From assembly GCA_019096065.1 (NCBI GenBank), contig JAGUCH010000008.1, positions 191,001 to 255,000 of the forward strand: a DNA stretch of 64,000 nt, written 5' to 3'. The translations under genes and the position numbers were made by a program. This stretch comes from Paracyclopina nana (Eukaryota > Arthropoda > Copepoda > Cyclopoida > Cyclopettidae). The notes beneath the pieces are model-generated. The model did not search any database and had not been told where the DNA came from. It saw only the letters and a program-made list of their open reading frames with translations. Each line of letters opens with the position of its first letter. Position 1 is the stretch's first letter. Shown piece after piece: positions 1 through 11,549 of this stretch.

Positions 1-2
1 TT

Positions 3-284
3 GACAAATCAGCTGCCAAGTCAGCTGTTGCAACAGCTGACACTTCAGCTGTTGCATCAGCTGACACTTCAGCTGCTGCATCAGCTGATGACTCAGCTTC
101 AAATTCAGCTCATACATTTGATGGCAAAGCAGCTGTATCAGCTGATACATCAGCTGTTGTGTCAGCTGACGCGTCAGCTGCCGCCAAGAAGAAGCTTCCC
201 CCTGCTGTGCCTGTGAGAATCAACTCAAGCTTGAGTAACAACAACCAAAAGGACCAGAAAGTGTATGAAACTGAGATAATTTGA
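3..284 (+). CDS. C-terminal end of an unidentified protein (partial, Ala/Ser/Asp-rich)
   Basis: The third forward frame is open from the window edge to a TGA at 282-284, about 93 residues. The first two thirds is an imperfect repeat of Ser-Ala-Asp-Thr-Ser-Ala type, encoded by DNA rich in TCAGCTG words. The tail is not repetitive: a KKK stretch, a proline-containing linker, an Asn/Gln/Lys-rich segment and a C-terminus reading VYETEII. The end of a real gene would look like this, but repeats of CAGCTG leave more than one frame open here, so the frame choice is uncertain. AATAAA sequences near 788 and 943 could serve as its polyadenylation signals. No domain is recognised. Confidence 0.35.
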   Translation, partial: DKSAAKSAVATADTSAVASADTSAAASADDSASNSAHTFDGKAAVSADTSAVVSADASAAAKKKLPPAVPVRINSSLSNNNQKDQKVYETEII

Positions 285-1093
285 AATATGGAGTATGATG
301 CAAAAAACACCGGTGAAGTCTTGCTTTTTTTGCTTTGCCTTCTTTTCCACTTCAGTATTGTTTTGATTCCCTGCTACTTCTACTAAAATTGATAAATACA
401 ATTGTGATATGTTACAGCATGAAAAATACACTCAAAAATGCTCTCTTGTTAAGCCAAAAAGCCATAGTGAAGCTTTCTTAATTAATGTCTAATTGACAAG
501 AAGTCCTTGTTATGCATTCATACAGATAATTTTAGAATAGGAATCCAAATTTTTATAGAGCGGAGCAACCAGTGTTTAGTTTCTTAATTTTACAAGGAAA
601 GAAGTACGCTTTGCCCTGCTCGAATAATCCTAGCCAGTTTAATTGAGACGAGTTAGGTGTCCAAGGTGTGGAGAAATACTTTGCCAACTTGGATGATTCG
701 AGGGCAGCGTTGTACACCAAGTGAAGAAATCAGTGTTTTTATGTGCACACTGGGGTGCTTTGGCGTAAAAAACTTTTAATCTGAACATAGCGAGAAATAA
801 AAATGTACATATGCAAAGGCGGAGCCCAAACATTTTCGAGAATTAAAAAATGTTTGCTGAGAAACGAGACCCAACGGATTCATAGCATTGTGTTTCACAA
901 ACTTAATGGCATTGCCTCATGTCGTCATGCATTTTGGCGAAATAAATAATGTGCAGATTTTACTAAAGTGCTTTGCTTATTTGAATCAAGTACGCATCAT
1001 AAATTTGATCTTTTGTGAATGGCAGTTAATTCGGCTCAGATAATTTAAGAAAAGAAGTCTGACTGTGGACGTCTATCTTCCTATTTTTGCAGA
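285..1093. other. Intergenic / 5' UTR region before the FKBP gene
   Basis: I see no gene in this stretch. It contains AATAAA words that may end the upstream gene and the inverted-repeat copy described at 578-768. Just before the FKBP start codon, a polypyrimidine run followed by GCAG at about 1084-1092 looks like a splice acceptor, so a 5' UTR exon may lie upstream. Confidence 0.4.
578..768. repeat. Dispersed repeat, inverted partner of 8548-8740
   Basis: The reverse complement of this stretch closely matches 8548-8740, with small indels. The best-preserved part, next to AGTTTCTTAATTTTACAAGG, differs at only a few positions. The two copies lie on either side of FKBP exons 1 and 2. The right-hand copy ends about a dozen bases before the exon 3 acceptor. 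Confidence 0.75.
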
Positions 1094-4000
1094 ATGAAAT
1101 CGATTGCTCTGGTGACTTTGGTGGCAGTTTTGGCCATTGGCAGCCTCCATTTGTCAAATGGCGAAGAAGGGGAAAAGCAGCCCAAGAAAAAGCTCCAGAT
1201 TGGCATCAAAAAGAGAGTGGAGAATTGTGAGCAAAAATCCAGGAGAGGAGATTTGCTCAGCATGCATTACACTGTAATAATTTGCTCTTTTCCTCCAATG
1301 TTCAATGTTTTCATTTTTGGCCTTTTTTTAGGGCACTCTCGAGGATGGAACTGAATTTGACTCCAGCATTCCTAGAGGACAACCTTTGCAATTTACCCTC
1401 GGATCCGGCCAAGTCATCAAAGGCTGGGATCAAGGCCTCATTGGGTAACTCGATTTCACAATCAATCGAGCAAAGTCAAGCAAAGCATTTTAGCAAAATC
1501 TGCCCAATATTTTTTCCATCAAAGTGCATGTCGACATGATGCAACTGCATTAAAAGATTGAAGCGCTACTCCATGAAAATGTCGAAGCACATATCGCATA
1601 TAATTTCCTACAATACTTGCTGCATTGTTCATTGCTCAACTTCAATCAGGCCCATACTAAATACTGCCCACGATCGCGCACTATCGCGCACAATCGCGCA
1701 CAATCGCGCACAATCGCGCACAATCGCGCACAAACGCGCAACTACTAAAAACTGACCATGGATCAAAACGCGCACAAACGCGCACAAACGCGCACAATCT
1801 TAATACTGCCCAGAGATGATAATTAACAGACTGATTTTTTAGGCCAGAGCTTCGTTTGATACATCGATTCGGGTTTGATTTTTCAATTTTGGGCCCAAAC
1901 CCCTTGTCACCATGTGGTTTGATGGGGTTTCAAGTTTGGCGGCCCCCAGGATGCTCTAAGGGGGTCAAATGGGGCCTGGTCTAATCAGCTGATTGAAACA
2001 AGGCAAATCTTTGCGGGGGCGTGGCTGGAGGAGTGGAGGGCAGCCAAAATCAACTATGCCCCAATTCTTGAGGCCCCTGGGGGGTGTCCAGATGTCAGGG
2101 GGAAAAAGTTGGAAAAAGTCCTCGGCAAGGCCAAAAAAAGCCAAAATTTGCGTTTTCGGACCCAACTTTGAGGCCGATTATCTCCAAAGGCTACGGATGG
2201 ATTTTGGATTTTTTTGCTCCAAATGGCAGATAAAGATCCAAATTAGTACCAAGAAAAAATTTGGGAGGGTGTTATTCCTCGTTTGTCCGCTACGAGCTCT
2301 CAAAGTTGGACAAAATTCACTTTTTCACAGTAGTAACAAAATGGCTACTTTTCTTCTGTCAAAAATTCTCGATTGGTCACAGTGGCCAAGTTGATGGCTG
2401 GAGTGTGGGCCATTTGGTCTGGAGGACACCTCTAGGGTCTCAGTGGTTGGTATCAGGTCCAACTTCCTTGGTAGGGCTAGGCCAGGCTCAGCCAGGAGCC
2501 TTGGAGCCGAGCCATCGCGACGGCCATTTCGATTCAGTGGCAATTCCAAGGGCCTTGCTGCCAATTCTGGGGACAGATTGTTAGCCATTTGTCCTTGATC
2601 ACTCCTTCAGGGTCCCAGCAGATGATTTCAAGGCTAACAGTCAAGGTACAGCAAGGCCAGCTTGATCCAGGGGGCTTGGAGTTCACTTGTGGCATTGGTG
2701 ATTTGGCTACAGAAAGTCTTCGAGGGTCTCGATGGCCAAGTTCTCTGATCAGGTGAGGATTTTTTGAGCTGTATCACTCCTTTGACATCCCATGAGATGA
2801 TTTCAAGTTCAACTTTGATGGTGATCATCAGCTGACTGCTTCCAGGGCTACCAGAGCTTATTTGCCAACTCAGCTGCCAATGGTTCAATGAAAGGCAGCA
2901 TGGATCACAGCCAAGACCAAGGCTGGAAAGTGGATTTTTTAGGTGAATCAACTCAAATGGATGCAAGGAGATGAAAGACAGTCTATTTTTCATGGTGATA
3001 TGCTCCCTTCTTCAACCAGGAGTGCCAAAGTTTCGTATGAACAAAAATCGAAAATGGCTTCAATAAAGAGCTCCTTTGATTGCAGCCAAGATGAGCAATG
3101 GCAAGTCACTTTTTTGCCCCAGCTCATCTCAGTGGGTGCCAAAGAGAATTTAGAAGGTGCAAACTGTCAGGTGTTGCGCACCTTTCATGGTTCTGGATGC
3201 GCAAACTTTCCTGTGACAGCCAGAGCTCTTATAATAACAACTGCTACTCGCAAACGGAAAACGCCTCGCGCTCAAAAATTCACGGATGGAACTTGACTTT
3301 TTTGGCCTAGATCACCTCAGTGGGTGCCAAAGAGGCTGTAGAATGTGAAAAATTTCGGGTGTTCTCCATTTTTCATGATTCTGGACTGGGCAAAGTTTTA
3401 TGGAGTGATGGCCACTAAATTATACTATATGCTGCTACTCACGGATGAAAAAGGCTCGCGCTCGACAAATCGCGGATTGAACTTGACTTTTTTGGTCCAG
3501 CTCAACTCCATTGGTGCCAAAGAGGCTGTAGAATGTGAAAAATTTCGGGTGTTCTCCATTTTTCATGATTCTGGACTGGGCAAAGTTTTATGGAGTGATG
3601 GCCACTATTATACTATATGCTGCTACTCGCGGATGAAAATGGGCTCGCGCGCAGCAAATCGCATAACACCTGACAGTTTGCACCTTCTAAATTCTCTTTG
3701 GCACCCACTGAGGTGATCTAGGCCAAAAAAGTCAAGTTCCATCCGTGAATTTTTGAGCGCGAGGCGTTTTCCGTTTGCAAGTAGCAGTTGTTATTATAAG
3801 AGCTCTGGCTGTCACAGGAAAGTTTGCGCATCCAGAACCATGAAAGGTGCGCAACACCTGACAGTTTGCACCTTCTAAATTCTCTTTGGCACCCACTGAG
3901 ATGAGCTGGGGCAAAAAAGTGACTTGCCATTGCTCATCTTGGCTGCAATCAAAGGAGCTCTTTATTGAAGCCATTTTCGATTTTTGTTCATACGAAACTT

Positions 4001-7000
4001 TGGCACTCCTGGTTGAAGAAGGGAGCATATCACCATGAAAAATAGACTGTCTTTCATCTCCTTGCATCCATTTGAGTTGATTCACCTAAAAAATCCACTT
4101 TCCAGCCTTGGTCTTGGCTGTGATCCATGCTGCCTTTCATTGAACCATTGGCAGCTGAGCTGGCAAATAAGCTCTGGTAGCCCTGGAAGCAGTCAGCTGA
4201 TGATCACCATCAAAGTTGAACTTGAAATCATCTCATGGGATGTCAAAGGAGTGATACAGCTCAAAAAATCCTCACCTGATCAGAGAACTTGGCCATCGAG
4301 ACCCTCGAAGACTTTCTGTAGCCAAATCACCAATGCCACAAGTGAACTCCAAGCCCCCTGGATCAAGCTGGCCTTGCTGTACCTTGACTGTTAGCCTTGA
4401 AATCATCTGCTGGGACCCTGAAGGAGTGATCAAGGACAAATGGCTAACAATCTGTCCCCAGAATTGGCAGCAAGGCCCTTGGAATTGCCACTGAATCGAA
4501 ATGGCCGTCGCGATGGCTCGGCTCCAAGGCTCCTGGCTGAGCCTGGCCTAGCCCTACCAAGGAAGTTGGACCTGATACCAACCACTGAGACCCTAGAGGT
4601 GTCCTCCAGACCAAATGGCCCACACTCCAGCCATCAACTTGGCCACTGTGACCAATCGAGAATTTTTGACAGAAGAAAAGTAGCCATTTTGTTACTACTG
4701 TGAAAAAGTGAATTTTGTCCAACTTTGAGAGCTCGTAGCGGACAAACGAGGAATAACACCCTCCCAAATTTTTTCTTGGTACTAATTTGGATCTTTATCT
4801 GCCATTTGGAGCAAAAAAATCCAAAATCCATCCGTAGCCTTTGGAGATAATCGGCCTCAAAGTTGGGTCCGAAAACGCAAATTTTGGCTTTTTTTGGCCT
4901 TGCCGAGGACTTTTTCCAACTTTTTCCCCCTGACATCTGGACACCCCCCAGGGGCCTCAAGAATTGGGGCATAGTTGATTTTGGCTGCCCTCCACTCCTC
5001 CAGCCACGCCCCCGCAAAGATTTGCCTTGTTTCAATCAGCTGATTAGACCAGGCCCCATTTGACCCCCTTAGAGCATCCTGGGGGCCGCCAAACTTGAAA
5101 CCCCATCAAACCACATGGTGACAAGGGGTTTGGGCCCAAAATTGAAAAATCAAACCCGAATCGATGTATCAAACGAAGCTCTGGCCTAAAAAATCAGTCT
5201 GTTAAGAGATAAAAAAAGAATAAGAGTAGAAATACAAAAATGAGTCATTTACTCACTTCTGAGACTTGACTCAGTATTCTTGACCCAATGCTGATTTTTG
5301 CTGAGAATTTGAGGCACCTGAGTCAACCCCAACCTGTAGATTAAGCAAGGATCTACAAAATCCGTTTTTTGGCTGCCCTGAAACGTCTACAGTAGTACTT
5401 TTTTTCAGCTAAGAGCAGTCTCAGCATTCTTGACCCTTTGCTGAGCTCTGCTGAAAATTTGAGGCAGCTGAGTCAATTTTAAGGGCCGATTTCAGGAGTA
5501 CCAACAAGCTGCTAACTCCTGCACATGTACTAATAGTTGACCAGCATAAAATAGAAATACAAAAATGAGTCATTTACTCAATCCTGAGACCTGACTCAGT
5601 ATTCTTGACCCAATGCTGATTTTTGCTGAGAATTTGAGGCACCTGAGTCAACCCCAACCTGTAGATTAAGCAAGGATCTACCGATTGAGTCATCAAAACC
5701 GGGTAAGCGCTATGGCCAATTCGGCCGGTTTATTTAGTGCAGCAGTGCAGCCAGCGCATTGCGTTTCTCATGACTCAATCGGTACAAAATCCGTTTTTTG
5801 GCTCCCCTGAAACGTCCACAGTAGTACTTTTTTTCAGCTAAGTGCAGTCTCAGCATTCTTGACCCTTTGCTGAGCTCTGCTGATAATTTGAGGCAGCTGA
5901 GTCAATTTTAAGGGCCGATTTTAGGAGTATCAACAAATTGCTAAGAAAAGCCCATGTACTGAAAGTTGACCAGCATAAAATGGAAATACACCTGACTCAG
6001 CATTCTTGACCCATTGCTGAGTTTTGCTGAGAATTTGAGGTACCTGAGTCAACCCCAACCTGTAGATTAAGCAAGGATCTACAAAATCCGTTTTTTGGCT
6101 GCCCTGAAACGTCCACAGTAGTACTTTTTTTCAGCTAAGAGCAGTCTCAGCATTCTTGACCCAATGCTGAGTTTTGCTGAGAATTTGAGGTACCTGAGTC
6201 AACCCCAACCTGTAGATTAAGCAAGGATCTACAAAATCCGTTTTTTGGCTGCCCTGAAAAGTCCACAGTAGTACTTTTTTTCAGCTAAGAGCAGTCTCAG
6301 CATTCTTGACCCTTTGCTGAGCTCTGCTGATAATTTGAGGCAGCTGAGTCAATTTTAAGGGCCGATTTCAGGAGTACCAACAAGCTGCTAACTTCTGCCC
6401 ATGTACTAATAGTTGGCCAGCATAAAGTAGAAATACAAAAATGAGTCATTTACTCACTTCTGAGACTTGACTCAGCATTTTTGTATTTCTATTTTATGCC
6501 TGTAAACTTTCAGTACATGGGCTTTACTTAGCAATTGTTGATACTCCTAAAATCGGCCCTTAAAATTGACTCAGCTGCTTCAAATTTTCAGCAGAGCTCA
6601 GCAAAGGGTCAAGAATGCTGAGACTGCACTTAGCTGAAAAAAAGTACTACTGTGGACGTTTCAGGGCAGCCAAAAAACGGATTTTGTAGATCCTTGCTTA
6701 ATCTACAGGTTGGGGTTGACTCAGGTACCTAAAATTCTCAGCAAAACTCAGCATTGGGTAAAAAATGCTGAGACTGCACTTAGCTGAAAAAAAGTACTAC
6801 TGTGGACGTTTCAGGGCAGCCAGAAAACGGATTTTGTAGATCCTTGCTTAATCTACAGGCTGGGGTTGACTCAGGTAACTCAAATTCTCAGCAAAACTCA
6901 GCATTGGGTCAAGAATGCTGAGTCAGGTCTCAGAAGTGAATAACTGACTCATTTTTGTATTTCTATTTTATGCCTGTAAACTTTCAGTACATGTGCTTTA

Positions 7001-8898
7001 CTTAGCAATTGTTGGTACTCCAGAAATCGGCCCTTAAAATTGACTCAGCTGCCTCAAATTTTCAGCAGAGCTCAGCAAAGTGCCAAGAATGCTGAGACTG
7101 CACTTAGCTGAAAAAAAGTACTACTGTGGACGTTTCAGGGCAGCCAGAAAACGGATTTTGTAGATCCTTGCTTAATCTACAGGCTGGGGTTGACTCAGGT
7201 ACCTCAAATTCTCAGCAAAACTCAGCATTGGGTCAAGAATGCCGAGTCAGGTCTCAGAAGTGAGTAACTGACTCATTTTTGTATTTCCATTTTATGCCTG
7301 TCAACTTTCAGTACATGGGCTTTACTTAGCAATTTGTTGATACTCCTAAAATCGGCCCTTAAAATTGACTCAGCTGCCTCAAATTTTCAGCAGAGCTCAG
7401 CAAAGGGCCAAGAATGCTGAGACTGCACTTAGCTGAAAAAAAGTACTACTGTGGACGTTTCAGGGCAGCCAAAAAACGGATTTTGTAGATCCTTGCTTAA
7501 TCTACAGGTTGGGGTTGACTCAGGTACCTAAAATTCTCAGCAAAACTCAGCATTGGGTCAAAATTGCTGAGACTGCACTTAGCTGAAAAAAAGTACTACT
7601 GTGGACGTTTCAGGGCAGCCAGAAAACGGATTTTGTCGATCCTTGCTTAATCTACAGGCTGGGGTTGACTCAGGTACCTAAAATTTTCAGCAGAGCTCAG
7701 CAAAGGGTCAAGAATGCTGAGACTGCACTTAGCTGAAAAAAAGTACTACTGTGGACGTTTCAGGGCAGCCAAAAAACGGATTTTGTAGATCCTTGCTTAA
7801 TCTACAGGTTGGGGTTGACTCAGGTACCTCAAATTCTCAGCAAAACTCAGCATTGGGTCAAGAATGCTGAGTCAAGTCTCAGAAGTGAGTAAATGACTCA
7901 TTTTTGTAATTCTACTTTATGCTGGTCAACTATTAGTACATGGGCTTTACTTAGCAATTTGTTGGTACTCCAGAAATCGGCCCTTAAAATTGACTCAGCT
8001 GCCTCAAATTTTCAGCAGAGCTCAGCAAAGGGTCAAGAATGCTGAGACTGCACTTAGCTGAAAAAAAGTACTACTGTGGACGTTTCAGGGCAGCCAAAAA
8101 ACGGATTTTGTAGATCCTTGCTTAATCTACAGGTTGGGGTTGACTCAGGTACCTCAAATTCTCAGCAAAACTCAGCATTGGGTCAAGAATGCTGAGTCAG
8201 GTCTCAGAAGTGAGTAACTGACTCATTTTTGTATTTCCATTTTATGCCTGTCAACTTTCAGTACATGGGCTTTACTTGGCAATTTGTTGATGCTCCTAAA
8301 ATCGCAGTATTTAATAGTCATTTTGTTGATCCTTTTGAATATACAGGTTGGGGTTGACTCAGGCGCCCTTAACTCAAAAATATGAGTTTCTTATCATTTG
8401 TGGGCAGTATTTAGTATTTGCGCGTTTGGGTGCGATAGTGCGCGTTCGTGCACGTTCGTGCGCGTTTGCGCGCGATTGTGGGCAGTATTTAGTATATACG
8501 ACTTCAATCATTGCGTCTTTTGCACATATTCATTACAACATTGGCTTTTATGCGTCACGATACCCCACAGTGCACATAAAAACACTGATTAGTCTGACTA
8601 TTGTACAACACTCCGCTCGAATCATCCGAGTCGGCAAATCATTGCTCACAGCCTTCGACACCTAACTAGTCAAAATTCAACTGGCTAGGATTATTCGAGC
8701 AGAGCAAATCGTACTTCTTTCCTTGTAAAATTAAGAAACTAGTTAATTTTCAGAATGTGCGTGGGAGAGAAGCGCAAACTGGTTATTCCACCAGAGCTTG
8801 GCTATGGCGCTTCCGGAGCTCCGCCCAAAATTCCGGGCAATTCCGTGCTCATTTTCGAGGTTGAGCTCACTGGAATTGACCGAAAAGACGAGCTCTGA
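1094..8898 (+). CDS. FKBP2: FKBP-type peptidyl-prolyl isomerase of the ER (FKBP2/FKBP13 type)
   Basis: Three coding exons, 1094-1273, 1332-1444 and 8754-8898, join to 145 codons, close to the usual FKBP2 length. Residues 1-23 are a signal peptide. The FKBP fold follows, with the family's [19 protein letters not shown] and [15 protein letters not shown] segments, and the protein ends in KDEL, an ER-retention signal. It should catalyse proline cis-trans isomerisation during folding in the ER lumen. Introns begin GTAATA and GTAACT and end TTTTTTAG and TTTTCAG; the phases fit (0, then 2). The start is the only ATG before the signal peptide. AATAAA lies at 9006-9011. Intron 1 is 58 bp, whereas intron 2 is 7.3 kb and full of inverted repeats. 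The family identity is secure; the splice sites were predicted by eye. Confidence 0.93.
1674..1797 (+). repeat. CGCGCACAAT tandem repeat
   Basis: About ten copies of a CGCGCACAA(T/A) decamer, in two runs, lie in FKBP intron 2. The reverse complement recurs as a degenerate run at 8415-8485, next to the shared phrase GGGCAGTATTTAGTAT. The decamer array therefore belongs to the same dispersed repeat family as 8400-8740. Confidence 0.8.
1827..5201. mobile_element. Giant fold-back element with 1508-bp arms and TTAA target duplication
   Basis: Arms 1827-3334 and 3694-5201 are reverse complements without any indel: every mirrored position sums to 7028. The only mismatch I found is position 3249 against 3779. 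The element sits between TTAA at 1823-1826 and TTAA at 5202-5205. Its ends read CAGACTGATTTTTT. A TTAA duplication is typical of piggyBac-type insertion, but the ends lack the usual piggyBac CCC/GGG and there is no transposase. The mirrored open frames, up to 133 codons, are by-products of the palindrome. The element is non-autonomous and very young or homogenised by gene conversion; an assembly fold-back is less likely because the flanks are not mirrored. Confidence 0.85.
3335..3693. repeat. Central loop of the fold-back element with 190-bp tandem units
   Basis: The unique centre between the palindrome arms holds two copies of a unit 190 bp apart (for example GAATGTGAAA at 3341 and 3531). 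Diverged copies of the unit continue into the arms. The palindrome was probably built from a pre-existing tandem array. Confidence 0.7.
5206..8345. repeat. Inverted array of about 330-bp AP-1-word repeat units
   Basis: Units contain TGACTCAGCATTCTTGACC, the anchor GTAGATTAAGCAAGGATCTA and AGTACTTTTTTTCAGCTAAG. Four anchors run forward (near 5337, 5661, 6062 and 6209). Seven run in reverse (near 6687, 6835, 7161, 7485, 7631, 7785 and 8110). The orientation flips near 6478, so the array could form a second long hairpin. I see no coding sequence in it. Confidence 0.85.
5681..5782. mobile_element. 102-bp MITE with 13-bp inverted repeats and TA duplication
   Basis: The element begins CCGATTGAGTCAT and ends with its exact reverse complement. 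TA flanks it at 5679-5680 and 5783-5784. Neighbouring repeat units show the uninterrupted site, GGATCTACAAAATCCG, so the insertion and its 2-bp duplication can be read directly. A TA duplication fits Tc1/mariner-type mobilisation. There is no coding capacity. Confidence 0.9.
8548..8740. repeat. Dispersed repeat, inverted partner of 578-768
   Basis: This is the better-preserved right-hand copy. It continues leftwards into the CGCGCA-type run at 8400-8485. It ends just before the polypyrimidine tract of the FKBP exon 3 acceptor. Confidence 0.75.
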
Positions 8899-9005
8899 CA
8901 TGAGGCCACCAATCGAGCTGCAAAGATGAAAACTCTTGGCATTTGTCTACCATTTTTGGTTTTAATCTTCACCAATTTTTGAAAATCCAAGTGTGTAAGT
9001 GTTAA

Positions 9006-9011
9006 AATAAA
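9006..9011 (+). terminator. FKBP2 polyadenylation signal
   Basis: A canonical AATAAA lies 108 bp after the FKBP stop codon. Confidence 0.75.
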
Positions 9012-9300
9012 TGGATGCTTCATCAATAACGGCTTTTAACTGTGGAATAACGATTTTATTCCTTAACTTCCACATCGTTACTACTAATTCAATTTATTTG
9101 TGACTGGTTAATGCAGTCATTTCCATTTTGGTGTTTGGTTGCTGATTTGGATAATTAGATTGATTAAACGTCAGTAAACTCTTTAATAGCGTTCAAGTTA
9201 TTCAAGTTTCTTCGTAAATACTTTTCAAACTTGTACGTGTCTGACAACAGGTTAATCCAATTTTCGACAGTTACAATATACTTTAATAAGCTGCTTATTT

Positions 9301-9458
9301 GCAATTATTGAGATCACTGTAATTGATCGCAAAGCCAAAAAATGACTTGAAGTCATCGAAAAAGCTGCAAAAGCGAAAACGTTTGTCATTTTTCAGCCCA
9401 GTTTGGTCTCAATCAGCAACAATTTCTGAAAATGTGAGTGACAGTCAGGGAAAATAAA
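9301..9458 (+). pseudogene. Decayed copy of the FKBP2 last-exon tail and 3' UTR
   Basis: The frame from 9301 reads a relic of the FKBP C-terminus (IEITVIDRKAKK, stop at 9343-9345) in place of the parental [12 protein letters not shown]. Downstream, the non-coding sequence aligns in order with the FKBP2 3' UTR, including the GAGCTGCAAAG-type segment, the AATTTTTGAAAAT-type segment and AATAAA at 9453-9458. The KDEL signal is lost, and I see no upstream FKBP domain. It looks like a local tandem duplicate that has decayed, although it could be the end of a diverged paralogue whose other exons I cannot recognise. Confidence 0.6.
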
Positions 9459-9635
9459 CTCATGTCACATTCATAAGTGAAAGCATCGGAACATTTAATT
9501 AGATAATCACGCAACCTTTCCAAAAGCTTTTTTTTCTCTTACAAAAGCCTTTCTTTGGAGCTACAAAGACGGAAGACTGCATTGAACAAGTCCTTTTTTG
9601 TTCACGGATGCTTTCACAAGTAGCCTACGCCTCTA

Positions 9636-10498
9636 CAGGGTGACTCTTTTTGTCTTTAAGTTGTTGAGATTTTGAGTCACCCTGTTTTTCTAAAAGATAC
9701 AATCAACCTCAAGCGCTTATAAGTAATGTGGTCTTTCAAGTGAATTGCTCTTTAAAAAACAGGGTGACTAGCAGCCTCAGGACATCCATTAAAATCCATT
9801 GAGTCACCCTGTTTTTTTTAGAGAAAAAGTTATGCAAAATAGCTGGCACTTGAAAAGCTGACAATTTATTCATACCTATGAAACTAACTTAATTAAAAAA
9901 CAGGGTGTCTTACGACCTACAGCATTTATAATATCAAATGAGTCACCCTGTTTTTTAAAAGTAACATCCAGAGCTTTTAATTAAAAAAAAATGGCATATC
10001 TAGAGCTCAGTTGCTGAGAAACTTAAGTTTTTTATTATAAACAGGGTGTATAGCAACTATTCCACCTTATTGAATAAAATTAGCATTTGAGTCATCCTGT
10101 TTGTCAAAAAGAAGCACTATTTTCCATTAGCTGAATTACTTTGAAGCCTAAGTTATTTCGTTTAAAAAAACAGGGCGTCTCACTCTCACAAGCCTCAATG
10201 TTCCCATAAGAATTGAGTCTCCCTGTTTTTTAAGAGCAACATGAACTTTTGATTTTGAAGATGAAATATTTAACAATGCTTGAAAATTTCAAGGAAACAA
10301 AAACAAATCTTTAAAAAAACAGGGTGTACCGCAATAGTACTTTTTTATTATCAATTGAGTCACCCTGTTTTTTAAAAGAAGCAAAGTAAATGAACTTTTG
10401 ATTATGAAGCTGAAATATTTGGAATAGTTAAATAAACAAAAACAGGGTGTGCCTCAATTCCTTTTTTAGCATCAGTTGAGTCACCCTGTTTTTTTAAA
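9636..10498. repeat. Array of seven CAGGGTG...CACCCTG hairpin units
   Basis: Each unit starts with AAAACAGGGTG or a close variant and closes about 45 bases later with GAGTCACCCTGTTTTT, forming a hairpin with arms of about 10-13 bp. Units start near 9636, 9760, 9901, 10042, 10171, 10320 and 10443, spaced 123-149 bp. The sequence between units is unrelated. The same CACCCTGTTTTT word builds the array at 62.0-62.9 kb. Confidence 0.85.
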
Positions 10499-11549
10499 AG
10501 AAGCGCAAGAACTTGAGGAGCTGAAATGTTTTCCATTAGCCGAATTACCAAGGAAACCAAAGTTTCTCCATTTTGCATATTTTGCATGGAAGCACAAGAA
10601 ACTTTGCTGCAGCAGAATTCGCCAATAAAATGGCCGACTTTATTTTTTTTTCGCGGGAAAACACCTGTGGCAAAAATTTGCCCTTTGAAAAAAAGGGTGA
10701 TGTCAGCCATTTTTAATTTTTCTTTAGCCATTTTGAGGTCGATACCGCGTGCACTTTACCGGAAAAATCAGCTGAAATTGCAGGCGTAGGCCCACACAGT
10801 AAATAGGCCTTTTATATAGGCTCACTGTGTGTGAGTCATGCGCCTTTTTACAAAATGGCGCGCGCTACGTAGCGTTGCATTCCACAGTGGGCGAAAAGGC
10901 CCCGCGGAAATCATTGTAATATACATATTTTTCAATTTTATGAAAAATTTTTAAGGGTGATTTTCCATTAAAAACACTGAGAAATATAAATATTGTGGTA
11001 AAAATAATTTAATGATAATTTAAAGAATAATACAAAATTTAACAATGCAGTTTTTGTTTATGTAGGCCTGACCATGAATTTTGAATCTATTTATGAACTT
11101 GTAACTATTTATCCAGTTCAAAATAAGTCTTAAAAAAACAAAACTCAACTTGCAAGATGTAGCAGGATTTTGCAAGGGCAACAAATTAGCCTAGATACAT
11201 TGCAAGTATTATTTCAAGTTCAGCCTTTGAATTCGGTCTGATTATTACTATAATATAATCATGATAAAATTCAATTTTCCCGAACTAAAACAAATTTCGA
11301 GCATACCTAAATAAATGCCGATTTCCATTTTCTCAATAAAGCTCAGTTTTCCAAAAAGATCTAAATTCACTTAAAATTTCAGTTTCCCAAAACAAAATAA
11401 GATAAAAGTAGAAAAAAGTCAAATTTTCAATCCAAAGTAAGGCCAAATTATTAGATATAACAAAGATCAATTTCGCCTAGGAAAAAGTTGGCAAAATCCA
11501 AGAAATTAAAATAAGTAAAAAAAAACTAAAAAAATATTGTCTATATTCG
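10499..11549. other. AT-rich intergenic stretch without a recognised gene
   Basis: Short frames on both strands near 10402-10789 overlap the last hairpin and show no domain. The stretch contains CACAGTGG-type words near 10793 and 10880, then mostly A/T-rich sequence. Confidence 0.5.

Noticed and set aside
1965-5063. Mirrored frames of 66-133 codons on both strands
   Set aside because: They are pairs created by the palindrome, without domains or splice context.
9636-10498. Regularly spaced repeats resembling a CRISPR array
   Set aside because: The units are paired inverted words in animal DNA with variable spacing and no cas genes.
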